A stretch of 13,728 nucleotides of DNA, from positions 1 through 13,728 of the forward strand of contig JAFSUE010000046.1 of NCBI GenBank assembly GCA_017445435.1. Reading direction: 5' to 3'. The notes under the pieces were generated by a model, which saw only the letters and a list, made by a program, of their open reading frames with translations, was not told the origin of the DNA and ran no database searches. Below are positions 6,993 through 13,728 of this stretch, one piece after another. This stretch comes from Selenomonadaceae bacterium. Its GTDB lineage: Bacteria > Bacillota > Negativicutes > Selenomonadales > Selenomonadaceae. The stretch's first letter is position 1. Each line of letters begins with the position of its first letter. Made by a program: the position numbers and the translations under genes.

Positions 6993-7467
6993 CGGAGTAA
7001 ATCCTAAAAGAATTTTAGTTTTGAATGGACCGAATTTAAATCTTTTAGGTTCACGCGAGCCGACAATTTACGGACGCTTGACACTTACTGAAATAAATGA
7101 AGCTCTGCGCGAACGTGCTAAAGAATTGGGCGTTGATGAAATTGACTTTCTGCAGTCGAACTTTGAAGGCGCGTTGATTGAAGCGATTCAAAAAGCGCGT
7201 GGACGTTATGACTTCATACTTTTGAACGCGGGCGCACTTACTCACTATAGCATTGCACTTCGTGACGCCATCGCCGCTATGCCCGTACCTGTCATTGAAA
7301 TTCATTTGTCGAACATTCACAAGCGCGAAGAGTTCCGCGAAAGATCTGTAATTGCGCCAGTCGTCATGGGACAAATTAGTGGTTTCGGCATTGACAGCTA
7401 CATTGCCGCCCTTGAAATTGCCGTCCGTAAGTTGCAACGGGAGGCGCAAAGTAATGGCGGAATTTAA
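6976..7467 (+). CDS. aroQ: 3-dehydroquinate dehydratase, type II
   Basis: Type II dehydroquinase converts 3-dehydroquinate to 3-dehydroshikimate in the shikimate pathway, as a dodecamer with no metal or Schiff base. From TTG 6976 it has 163 residues, slightly longer than the usual 145-150. Motifs are LNGPNLNLLGSREP with catalytic Arg27, Tyr32 in TIYG, SNFEGALIEAI, NAGALTHYS with Asn84 and His90, EIHLSN with His110, and REEFRERS. TTG 6976 is chosen because AGGGAG (6961-6966) sits 9 bases before it; the in-frame ATG at 6940 lies deep inside acyP and has no ribosome site. It overlaps acyP by 17 bases and pepP by 14, which suggests translational coupling along the operon. Confidence 0.95.
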   Translation: MESGIDGVNPKRILVLNGPNLNLLGSREPTIYGRLTLTEINEALRERAKELGVDEIDFLQSNFEGALIEAIQKARGRYDFILLNAGALTHYSIALRDAIAAMPVPVIEIHLSNIHKREEFRERSVIAPVVMGQISGFGIDSYIAALEIAVRKLQREAQSNGGI

Positions 7468-8533
7468 TTTTTCTGCGCGGCTTGAAAAACTTTTACGTAA
7501 AATTTCTGATGAACAAGTCGACGCAATTTTAATTCGTAAGCCTGAAAATCTTTTTTACTTCAGCGGTTTCAACGGCGACAGTTCAGTTTTATTCATCTCA
7601 AAAAATTTTTGTAAGCTGATAACTGACGGGCGCTATACTGAACAGGCTGAACATCAAGCGAAAGATTTTGAAGTCATTCGGCATAAGGAAGGATTGTTTG
7701 TCAAGCTTGCTGAAGAAGTTAAAAATTCCGCCGTTAAAACGTTGGGCTTTGAAGGAAATTTTTTCACCGTCGACGCTCACGCCGATTTAAAAGAAAAATT
7801 GTCCACCGTCGAATTAAAATCTGTTGAAGTCGATTCATTACGGCAGATTAAAGACGCGGCAGAAATTTTTTACATTCGGCAAGCCTGCGCAATAGCTGAT
7901 AAATCTTTCGCGAAAATTTTAAACTTCATAAAAGCTGGCGTCCGTGAATTTGAAGTTGCCGCCGAGTTGGAATATATTATGCGCAAATTTGGATCGGAAC
8001 GCGCCGCCTTCGATACGATTGTTGCATCTGGTGTACGTAGCAGTTTACCGCACGGCAGAGCCAGTAACAAAATTATTCAGCAAGGCGATTTTGTCACGTT
8101 AGATTTTGGCGCGGTCGTCAACGGCTATCATTCCGACATGACGCGAACAATTTGCGTAGGGAAGGCGTCGATGCGGCAACGTGAAATTTATAATGCCGTG
8201 TTGGACGCGCAGATTTACGGGCTGGAAGTAATTCAAGCTGGTATCGGCGGCAAGACGATTGATGAAAAAGTTCGTGAACGTCTTAAAAGTTTTGGATTAG
8301 ACGAATATTTTGTACATGGGCTTGGACACAGTTTAGGTTTAAATATTCACGAAGAACCGCGCCTTAGTCCATTGAGCAAGTGTGAAAGTTTGGAAGTCAA
8401 TATGCTTGTGACGGATGAGCCAGGCGTTTACATTCCAGATTTTGGCGGCGTGAGAATTGAAGATACAGTCCTTGTGACGACAAACGGCGCTGAACCTTTG
8501 ACTAAGAGTCCTAAAAATCTTTTGGAGTTATGA
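7454..8533 (+). CDS. pepP: Xaa-Pro aminopeptidase / prolidase-like M24 metallopeptidase
   Basis: A 359-residue M24-family peptidase that removes N-terminal residues next to proline or splits Xaa-Pro dipeptides. An N-terminal creatinase-like domain (about 1-125) precedes the pita-bread catalytic domain. All five dinuclear-metal ligands are present: Asp217 (LDFG), Asp228 (SDMTRT), His292 (HGLGHSLGL), Glu322 (TDEPGVY) and Glu336 (VRIEDTV). ATG 7454 is chosen because GGGAGG (7439-7444) lies 9 bases upstream; this overlaps the aroQ end by 14 bases. The order aroQ-pepP-efp is common in Bacillota, as in B. subtilis yqhS-yqhT-efp, but no efp follows here. Exact specificity (aminopeptidase or dipeptidase) cannot be settled, so the symbol is by family. 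Confidence 0.92.
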   Translation: MAEFNFSARLEKLLRKISDEQVDAILIRKPENLFYFSGFNGDSSVLFISKNFCKLITDGRYTEQAEHQAKDFEVIRHKEGLFVKLAEEVKNSAVKTLGFEGNFFTVDAHADLKEKLSTVELKSVEVDSLRQIKDAAEIFYIRQACAIADKSFAKILNFIKAGVREFEVAAELEYIMRKFGSERAAFDTIVASGVRSSLPHGRASNKIIQQGDFVTLDFGAVVNGYHSDMTRTICVGKASMRQREIYNAVLDAQIYGLEVIQAGIGGKTIDEKVRERLKSFGLDEYFVHGLGHSLGLNIHEEPRLSPLSKCESLEVNMLVTDEPGVYIPDFGGVRIEDTVLVTTNGAEPLTKSPKNLLEL

Positions 8534-8731
8534 AAAATTTTTTTAGGTACGAATAAAACGACACTTAATTGAATTAAGAATTAAGAATTAAGAATTTTTT
8601 CATCGGAGGAAAATTTTTTTAGGTACGAATAAAGCGACACTTAATTGAATTAAGAATTAAGAATTAAAAATTATTGAATTGTGAAAAATTTTTCAAAGTA
8701 CGAATAAAGCGACATTCAATTTGATAATATT
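8532..8731. repeat. Three ~75-bp direct repeats with embedded heptamers
   Basis: The gap between pepP and the HD gene is three tandem copies of one unit, with landmark A(G/A)GTACGAATAAA at 8545, 8621 and 8696 (periods 76 and 75). Copies 1 and 2 share GGTACGAATAAA(A/G)CGACACTTAATTG, a perfect dyad CTTAATT-G-AATTAAG (8564-8578 and 8640-8654), and GAATTAA heptamers (8571-8596 and 8647-8667). Copy 3 is decayed: it keeps TACGAATAAAGCGACA and adds a 14-bp palindrome TGAAAAATTTTTCA (8682-8695). Copy 1 begins at the pepP stop. No gene, terminator or convincing promoter is visible in this 227-bp gap. Confidence 0.88.
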
Positions 8732-8760
8732 ACCGAAGAAAAATTTTAGAAGGTGATTTT

Positions 8761-9333
8761 ATGGAATTGATTGAGCGCTACGAAAAGTTGAAAGCTAAGG
8801 TTGTCAATCGGCGGACGGAATTTTTAGCGCTGATGAATTTTGTTGAGAATGAAACGGCGTATATGACGGCGCCCGCGTCATCAAAATATCATCTTTGTAG
8901 GGAACGCGGCTTGCTTGAACATAGTGTCAACGTTGCTGAAACTTTGTTGAAGTTGAAAAATATTCTTGCACCAGAAATTTCAGATGAAAGTTGCGTTATC
9001 GTTGCTCTGCTCCACGATTTGGGCAAAGCTGGCGTACCGAATAAGCCGCAGTACATTAAAGTTGATCCGTCTGACAAACAAAAACAGTACGGCTTGACGC
9101 CTTATCCGCCGTACAAATTCAATAGCGATTTAATTTATTTAAGCGTACCAGTTCGTAGCTTGTACCTAATCGGTAGGCGAATTAATTTGACGGAGGAGGA
9201 GGCGCAAGCGATTATTTATCACGACGGGCAGTACGTCGAAGATAATCGAAGTGTTGCGATGCGCGAAGAAAAGTTGACGCTACTTTTGCAGTACGCTGAC
9301 CTTTGGAGCGGACAAATACTTGAAAAGAAATAA
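8761..9333 (+). CDS. HD-domain metal-dependent phosphohydrolase
   Basis: A 190-residue cytoplasmic protein of the HD superfamily, whose members cleave phosphoester bonds of nucleotides. The ligands are visible in order: His54 (LLEHSVNVAE), His85-Asp86 (ALLHDLGKAG), His154 (IIYHDGQY) and Asp180 (YADLW), spread through a mostly helical protein as expected. There is no second domain and no membrane segment. The start is ATG 8761 with GAAGGTG (8749-8755) upstream. Substrate is unknown. It stands alone, between repeats and a terminator, and may be read through from the pepP operon because no terminator was seen between them. Confidence 0.87.
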   Translation: MELIERYEKLKAKVVNRRTEFLALMNFVENETAYMTAPASSKYHLCRERGLLEHSVNVAETLLKLKNILAPEISDESCVIVALLHDLGKAGVPNKPQYIKVDPSDKQKQYGLTPYPPYKFNSDLIYLSVPVRSLYLIGRRINLTEEEAQAIIYHDGQYVEDNRSVAMREEKLTLLLQYADLWSGQILEKK

Positions 9334-9355
9334 AGCGATTAATATTTAAAATAAA

Positions 9356-9393
9356 AAACTCTGCAGAAATTTTTCCGCAGAGTTTAATTTATT
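9356..9393. terminator. Bidirectional Rho-independent terminator between the HD and HAD genes
   Basis: AAACTCTGC (9356-9364) pairs perfectly with GCAGAGTTT (9377-9385) around a 12-base loop. A T-rich tail (TTTAATTTATTTT) follows on the plus strand and a run of six T results on the minus strand, so it can serve both convergent genes. Confidence 0.85.
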
Positions 9394-9417
9394 TTGACAA
9401 TGTGCTATTTATAGCTT

Positions 9418-10059
9418 TCAATTTTTAATCCATTCAAGCGCTTCATTCAAACTGTTGAAGACGCCCGCGCAAAGTTCACGTACATCAGGCGTTGGCTGTG
9501 TTTGGTCGATAACCATAATTGCCGCGCAGTTTGCCGCCGCCGCCGCACGAATACCGTTTAAGCTGTCCTCGAAGGCGTAACAGTCATTCGGGGGCAAATT
9601 TATTTTTTTCGCCGCCAAAAGAAAAATATCTGGTGCAGGTTTACCATTCGTGACTTGATCGCCGCCAACAATCGCGTCAAAAAATTTTTCGATACCTGCG
9701 CGACGAATATTTTTAATTACGTCGGCAGTACCCGCGCTACTTGCAATAGCCGTTGAAATATTTTGTTCGCGGCAGTACGTCAAAATTTCCACAACGCCTG
9801 GTTTCATCTCAAGATTTTTTTCAATATCTTCGGCTACACGCTGAAATACGCGCTTGACATATTCTCTGCCGTCGACAGTTGGAAAATATTGGGACAGAAC
9901 TTTAAAAAATCTGTCAACAGTTCCGCCGCTCATCAGCGCCGCAATTTCAGGTTTACGTTCGACGCCGAAAGTATCAGCCGTTTCAATCCACGCTTGCCGA
10001 TATAATTTTTCTGTGTCGAAAAGTGTACCGTCCATGTCAAAAATTGCTCCACGTTTCAA
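9418..10059 (-). CDS. HAD-superfamily (subfamily IA) phosphatase, beta-phosphoglucomutase-like
   Basis: A 213-residue haloacid dehalogenase-type phosphatase. The four HAD motifs are complete: DMDGT with nucleophile Asp8 and acid/base Asp10, ASSAG (about 106-110), Lys140 in NGKPAPDIF, and AFEDSLNGIRAA with Glu164 and Asp165. A helical C1 cap lies between motifs I and II, as in phosphoglycolate phosphatases and beta-phosphoglucomutases; the substrate, probably a small sugar phosphate, is not readable. I choose TTG 10059 because GAGGTGG lies 5 bases upstream on the minus strand; a GTG three codons earlier (10068) overlaps that same ribosome site. It follows trkH after 60 bp with no terminator between them, so it is probably co-transcribed. 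Confidence 0.92.
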   Translation of the reverse strand: MKRGAIFDMDGTLFDTEKLYRQAWIETADTFGVERKPEIAALMSGGTVDRFFKVLSQYFPTVDGREYVKRVFQRVAEDIEKNLEMKPGVVEILTYCREQNISTAIASSAGTADVIKNIRRAGIEKFFDAIVGGDQVTNGKPAPDIFLLAAKKINLPPNDCYAFEDSLNGIRAAAAANCAAIMVIDQTQPTPDVRELCAGVFNSLNEALEWIKN

Positions 10060-10080
10060 TTTTACCACCTCATTTAAAAT

Positions 10081-10115
10081 TTCATTCTTAATTCTAAATT
10101 CTAAATTCTTAATTC
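10081..10115. repeat. Heptamer tandem array (5 units) between trkH and the HAD gene
   Basis: Five units in register: TTCATTC, TTAATTC, TAAATTC, TAAATTC, TTAATTC. On the minus strand these read GAATTAA, GAATTTA, GAATTTA, GAATTAA, GAATGAA, the same family as the GAATTAA units between pepP and the HD gene. The array fills most of the 60-bp gap. Confidence 0.8.
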
Positions 10116-10119
10116 GTAT

Positions 10120-11580
10120 TTACCAGCTGGTTGAGTCGCGCCAAAATGACGGCGTTAAAAGTACCAGCACCACAAAAATTTCTAGACGACTTAAAAACAT
10201 ACAGACGCAAGCAAAAAGTTTACTAAAATTCGGTAGCAGTGCATAAGTACTAGTTGCGCCTTGAATGCCGAATCCAGGTCCAACGCTCGCCATTGTCGAT
10301 ACGCTAACTGAAAGACTGTTCACAAAGTCGATTCCGTCGAACATCATCACGAACGCAAAAGTTATGTCAAGTACGACGACTGCGAAAAAAAATCTTGCCG
10401 CGCTGTACACAACGCCTTCATCAATCGTCTTGCCATTCAGCTTGACGGCGTTAATAAGTTGCGGATGAATTTTTTGCCGAACAATCATTGCAACGAACTT
10501 GAACAGTAAAATTATTCGCGCCACTTTCAAACCGCCTGCCGTTGACCCTGCACAGCCGCCTAAAAACATTGTCATCATCATAAAAGATTTACTTATTGGC
10601 GGGTACAAATCGAAATCGTGAGCCACAAAGCCCGTCGTCGAACTCAAACTTGCAACGTGAAATAGCGCACTTCTAATCGCGTAGCCAACGTCCCAGTCCA
10701 TTTCCAAAATTAAATCAGTTGAAATTATCGCCGTCACTGTAAAGACAATCCACAAATAAACTTTAAATTCAGCGTTGCGCCAAATATTTTTAATGCCGCG
10801 TTGGTACGATACAGCGTACATTGCAAAACTGCCGCTTGAGATAATCATAAAAAACGCCATACAAAATTCTAAGTAAGGGTTGCCATACTCATTGACAGTA
10901 CTGTTGTAAACTGAATAGCCGCCCGTCGCAATAGTCGTCATAGCGTGATTAACTGCCGCAAAAATATTTAGTCCGCAAAGAAAATATCCTACCGCGCAGA
11001 AAAAAGTTAATGCAACGTAAATTTGGAATAACATTTTAGCGTTGTCACGAATGCGCGGCATATTTCGTTCCTTAGTTGGTCCAGTCGTTTCAGCCTTCAA
11101 GATGAACATTGCGCCGCGTCCGAATTGTGACAATATCGCCATAAAAATGACGACGATTCCAAGTCCGCCTACCCAATTTGATAAACTGCGCCAAAGTAAA
11201 ATACTTTGCGGCAAAATTTCTACATCGTCAAATACCGTCGCGCCTGTACCTGAAAATCCCGCGAATGATTCAACTAAACTGTCAACCACATTCAAATAAC
11301 CGCCTGCAATGTAAGGAACTGTTCCCAAAATTGAAACTAATAGCCAACCTAAACCCGTGACTGCAACTCCTTCACGTACGCCGATATTATCTTTGCCCTG
11401 CAAGCCGCCAAATCTTTCAAGCTCAAACGTCACCGCGATACACAAAAACATTGCCAGTAAGAATGCCGCCGCGTCGCCGTGATGGCTACTCATTGCCGCT
11501 AAAATTAACGGCGGGAGCATTGCCGCGCCTGTCGCCAATGTCAAGTAGCCTAACAGTCCGAATACAATTCGTTTATTCAT
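10120..11580 (-). CDS. trkH: TrkH-family potassium uptake protein (Trk/Ktr membrane subunit)
   Basis: A 486-residue integral membrane protein of the TrkH/KtrB superfamily, which passes K+ through four membrane-pore-membrane repeats. The four filter segments are visible, each with its glycine: FSGTGATV (109-116), TTIATGGY (215-222), SLSSTTGF (311-318) and TMASVGPGFG (429-438). The gating-loop region GGCAGSTAGGLK (341-352) and the C-terminal TPSFWR ending are also typical. Length is normal and no segment is missing. Such channels need a cytoplasmic RCK partner (TrkA or KtrA); none lies beside it, so it must be elsewhere. The ATG start has only a weak ribosome site. It is transcribed divergently from the amidase gene and followed by a HAD phosphatase. 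Confidence 0.94.
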   Translation of the reverse strand: MNKRIVFGLLGYLTLATGAAMLPPLILAAMSSHHGDAAAFLLAMFLCIAVTFELERFGGLQGKDNIGVREGVAVTGLGWLLVSILGTVPYIAGGYLNVVDSLVESFAGFSGTGATVFDDVEILPQSILLWRSLSNWVGGLGIVVIFMAILSQFGRGAMFILKAETTGPTKERNMPRIRDNAKMLFQIYVALTFFCAVGYFLCGLNIFAAVNHAMTTIATGGYSVYNSTVNEYGNPYLEFCMAFFMIISSGSFAMYAVSYQRGIKNIWRNAEFKVYLWIVFTVTAIISTDLILEMDWDVGYAIRSALFHVASLSSTTGFVAHDFDLYPPISKSFMMMTMFLGGCAGSTAGGLKVARIILLFKFVAMIVRQKIHPQLINAVKLNGKTIDEGVVYSAARFFFAVVVLDITFAFVMMFDGIDFVNSLSVSVSTMASVGPGFGIQGATSTYALLPNFSKLFACVCMFLSRLEIFVVLVLLTPSFWRDSTSW

Positions 11581-11652
11581 TTTAATTTTCAGTTGTAGCT
11601 TTCAAAATTTTATCAGCAAAATTTTTCTGTAGCCATTTAAAAATATTTGTCA

Positions 11653-11681
11653 TTGTCATAGCCCTAAAAAATTTATATAAT
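11653..11681 (+). promoter_or_regulatory. Sigma-A-type promoter of the amidase-thrE operon
   Basis: TTGTCA (11653-11658) and a perfect TATAAT (11676-11681) are separated by 17 bases. The start is expected near 11688, leaving a leader of about 50 bases before the amidase ATG. Confidence 0.75.
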
Positions 11682-11697
11682 TCACGCGAAATTATAT
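11675..11697. promoter_or_regulatory. Operator-like perfect dyad between divergent promoters
   Basis: ATATAATT (11675-11682) and AATTATAT (11690-11697) are perfect 8-bp inverted arms around CACGCGA. The left arm contains the plus-strand -10 box and the right arm the minus-strand -10 box, so one bound dimer could control trkH and the amidase together. The arms are AT-only, which weakens the case. Confidence 0.4.
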
Positions 11698-11718
11698 CAG
11701 AAAATTTTTTCCGTGCAA
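11691..11718 (-). promoter_or_regulatory. Candidate sigma-A promoter of trkH
   Basis: On the minus strand TTGCAC (11718-11713) and a perfect TATAAT (11696-11691) are separated by 16 bases. The expected start near 11684 gives a leader of about 100 bases before trkH. Confidence 0.6.
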
Positions 11719-11740
11719 TAAAGTTAAGGAGGCGTAAACA

Positions 11741-12382
11741 ATGTTAAAAAAATTTTTCTTAGCAGTTGTCCTGCAAATTTTATTCGTGTCGTCGAACGTG
11801 ACAGCCGAGCCGAATATAGTTGAAATGCCGTTGCCGTTTTCAGATTATCGCGACGAACTCACGCGCCAATATACAATGAATCATTACGGCTTTTCAACGT
11901 CGACCATTGACCCCCGCGCAGTTGTAGTTCATTGGACGGCGGGCAGTACGTGGGAGTCAGCATACAATATTTTTTATGACGATTTACTGTGGGACGGCGA
12001 AGTAAACGTTTCTTCGCAATTCATCGTTGACCGTGACGGTACGATTTACCGCTTGATGCCAGAGACAAAGTTGGCGCGTCATGCGATTGGCTACAACTGG
12101 TGCGCGATTGGCATTGAAAACGTTGGCGGCGTCAATGGCGTTGAAGATTTGACGGCGGAACAGTTGCAAGCGAACATTGAATTGATTCGGTACCTGCACG
12201 AAAAATATCCTACGATTGAATATGTTTTCGGACATTATCAACAAGTCGAGGCGCGGGCAAGTGGATTGTACATTGAACTTGTGCCAGATTATTTTGCGGG
12301 CAAGCCAGATCCTGGACCTATTTTTATGCAAGCCTTGCAAGATGAATTGTCGGCGGACGGTTTAAAATTTTTCCCCGCGTAA
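11741..12382 (+). CDS. Exported N-acetylmuramoyl-L-alanine amidase (Amidase_2/AmpD-like fold)
   Basis: A 213-residue zinc amidase that cuts the bond between MurNAc and L-alanine in peptidoglycan. A clear signal peptide (KK, hydrophobic core, then SNVTA before EP) predicts export with cleavage near residue 22. The catalytic domain spans about residues 55-195, with zinc ligands His64 (VVVHWTAG), His165 (FGHYQQ) and Asp190 (GKPDPGP), the order seen in AmpD-type enzymes; IGIENVGG lies between. There is no SH3 or other wall-binding domain, so it may be a small periplasmic or surface enzyme for turnover or recycling. The ribosome site is excellent (AAGGAGG, 8 bases before ATG). It is divergent from trkH and 21 bp upstream of thrE. 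Confidence 0.92.
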   Translation: MLKKFFLAVVLQILFVSSNVTAEPNIVEMPLPFSDYRDELTRQYTMNHYGFSTSTIDPRAVVVHWTAGSTWESAYNIFYDDLLWDGEVNVSSQFIVDRDGTIYRLMPETKLARHAIGYNWCAIGIENVGGVNGVEDLTAEQLQANIELIRYLHEKYPTIEYVFGHYQQVEARASGLYIELVPDYFAGKPDPGPIFMQALQDELSADGLKFFPA

Positions 12383-12403
12383 AAATTTTTGGAGGCTAAA
12401 TGT

Positions 12404-13728
12404 TTGAACAATAATTTTAAAGATATAACTCAAAAAATGGAGTTAATTTTAACAGTCGGGCAAATTTTAGCTGAAAGTGGCGCAACAGCCGATAGGATTG
12501 TTCGCAATTCACAAAGAGTCGCCGCCTTTATGCAAATTCCTGAAGAAAATTTTCATCTTCAAGTTATGCCGTCAATTTTATTTCTGCACGTGTCTGACGG
12601 TGAAAAAACGCATTTTGCATTCCGAAGTTGTGAAAAACACGGCGTCGATATGAATATCATTGCTACGATAAGTCAACTTTCGTGGCGTATCTTGAAGAAA
12701 AAATATTCTGTAGAAAAATTTCACGAAGTTTTGAGCGGCATTATTGCGCGTAAAAAAATTTATACGCAACTTCTAACTTATTTAGCGCCAGGAATTGCTT
12801 GTGGTGGATTTTGTATTTTATTTGGTGGAGATTTTTTAGCGGCGATTTATACTGCAATCTGCGCGGCGATTGGAAAATTTTTACAGATAAAATTGTTGAA
12901 GTTCGGAATAAATCCATTTGTCACGATGACATTTGCCGCATTTATCGCAACGGTAGCGGCGTACTTCGCGCACTTTTTGCCTACGCAGACAATATGGATA
13001 CCTTTGCTTGCTTGCTCACTATTTTTAATACCAGGCGTACCGATTATAAACGGCGCTATTGATACGCTAAACGGCTTTTTAGTAAACGGCTTGGTTCAAA
13101 CTTTCCGCACAGTTTTAATTTCATTGGGAATGACCGTTGGAATTGCCCTAGCCTTATTAGTTTGTACAGGATTTGATCCATTTAATTTTATGGAGCTGTG
13201 CCTGACTCTTTCAAATTTAAGCTTGACTCCTCAATACAATTTATTTATATGGACTTTAGCGGCGGCAGTTGCGGCTATTGGATTTTCACTTTTATTCAAT
13301 ATGCCAATACGCTGTTTGCTGTCAATAGGTCTTTTAGGCGCGTTAGCAGTTTTCACGCGAAATATTTTGATGATGGAATTTAATTTCTCACAAGAAATTG
13401 GTTCATTGGTAGGTGCGACGCTGGCAAGTTCCGCTACGTTTAAAGTTATTAAATGGACGCATTCACCCATGCAAGTTTTGATTATTCCCGCGTTAATTCC
13501 ACTTGTGCCAGGCGTTTTAATTTATGGATTTTTATTTTCATGTTTAAACATAACAATTTTAACGTCGGAGCAATTTTTTCTCGTGTTACAAACTGGCATG
13601 GACGCCATGCAGATAATTTTTTTAATAGCTATCGGCGCGGCGTTACCGAATTTACTTGCTAAGAAAATTTTCGACCAGAAAAATAAATCTGAACAGGAAA
13701 AATTTTTGAATGAAGTTTATGGTTCAGA
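12404..13728 (+). CDS. Threonine/serine exporter ThrE family, 3' end outside window
   Basis: A membrane exporter of the ThrE family, which expels threonine and serine in Corynebacterium glutamicum. The frame is open from TTG 12404 to the window edge (441 codons, no stop), so the C-terminus is missing. The N-terminal cytoplasmic part is characteristic (LTVGQILAESGATADRIV; later NIIATISQLSWRI). About five membrane segments follow (around residues 125-270, including FLIPGVPIINGAIDTLNGF), then a second hydrophobic block (about 285-425, including IPALIPLVPGVLIYG) matching the ThrE_2 part. Both halves are in one chain, whereas many Bacillota and E. coli (YjjP/YjjB) split them. The start TTG has GGAGG 8 bases upstream; the nearer ATG at 12400 stops after four codons. 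It is downstream of, and probably co-transcribed with, the amidase. Confidence 0.9.
   Translation, partial: MNNNFKDITQKMELILTVGQILAESGATADRIVRNSQRVAAFMQIPEENFHLQVMPSILFLHVSDGEKTHFAFRSCEKHGVDMNIIATISQLSWRILKKKYSVEKFHEVLSGIIARKKIYTQLLTYLAPGIACGGFCILFGGDFLAAIYTAICAAIGKFLQIKLLKFGINPFVTMTFAAFIATVAAYFAHFLPTQTIWIPLLACSLFLIPGVPIINGAIDTLNGFLVNGLVQTFRTVLISLGMTVGIALALLVCTGFDPFNFMELCLTLSNLSLTPQYNLFIWTLAAAVAAIGFSLLFNMPIRCLLSIGLLGALAVFTRNILMMEFNFSQEIGSLVGATLASSATFKVIKWTHSPMQVLIIPALIPLVPGVLIYGFLFSCLNITILTSEQFFLVLQTGMDAMQIIFLIAIGAALPNLLAKKIFDQKNKSEQEKFLNEVYGS

Noticed and set aside
7352..7453. ATG 7352 as the pepP start
   Set aside because: It would overlap aroQ by over 100 bases without a ribosome site; ATG 7454 has GGGAGG at correct spacing and fits the family N-terminus.
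8564..8654. CTTAATTGAATTAAG dyads as transcription terminators
   Set aside because: Stems are AT-only and not followed directly by a T tract, so they would be too weak as Rho-independent terminators.
12400..12414. ATG 12400 as the start of the ThrE-family gene
   Set aside because: The frame ends after four codons; the TTG at 12404 opens the full ThrE frame.
12799..13062. Short plus-strand and minus-strand frames inside 12404-13728
   Set aside because: They are out of frame with the continuous ThrE reading frame, which carries membrane segments and family motifs to the window edge.

Overview
This 13.7 kb window looks like ordinary chromosome from an anaerobic Bacillota bacterium, most likely a Negativicutes/Selenomonadales-type gut or rumen lineage. 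The basis is gene content and style: an EFR1-type ferredoxin, the aroQ-pepP pair, a one-piece ThrE exporter, strong Shine-Dalgarno (SD) sites and frequent TTG/GTG starts. The lineage is inferred, not proven. I see no rRNA, tRNA, CRISPR array, insertion sequence or prophage core.

Layout. 2-5016 (+): the 3' part of an EFR1 ferredoxin, then a tight run of secA, a small acidic protein, a RelE/HigB (Gp49)-type toxin and argB. The argB product carries a roughly 92-residue N-terminal extension not expected in acetylglutamate kinases. A bidirectional terminator follows. 5150-6451 (-): a secreted SGNH/GDSL hydrolase with beta-sandwich-like modules. 6645-8533 (+): an overlapping operon acyP-aroQ-pepP behind a good promoter. 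8534-8760: three repeats of about 75 bp where Bacillota commonly have efp. 8761-9333 (+): an HD-domain hydrolase, followed by a second bidirectional terminator. 9418-11580 (-): a HAD phosphatase downstream of trkH. 11741-13728 (+): an exported N-acetylmuramoyl-L-alanine amidase and a threonine/serine exporter that runs off the window, divergent from trkH.

The functions are mostly housekeeping: protein export (SecA), arginine and shikimate biosynthesis (ArgB, AroQ), peptide turnover (PepP), potassium uptake (TrkH), wall recycling (amidase) and amino-acid efflux (ThrE). Two things stand out. First, a toxin gene sits in a secA-argB operon directly before an argB whose added N-terminal domain occupies the place of a downstream antitoxin. 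Second, four intergenic sites carry tandem repeats that all keep a strict 7-bp period. At two of them, 4.4 kb apart, the same heptamers occur in the same order and supply the stop codon of the preceding gene.
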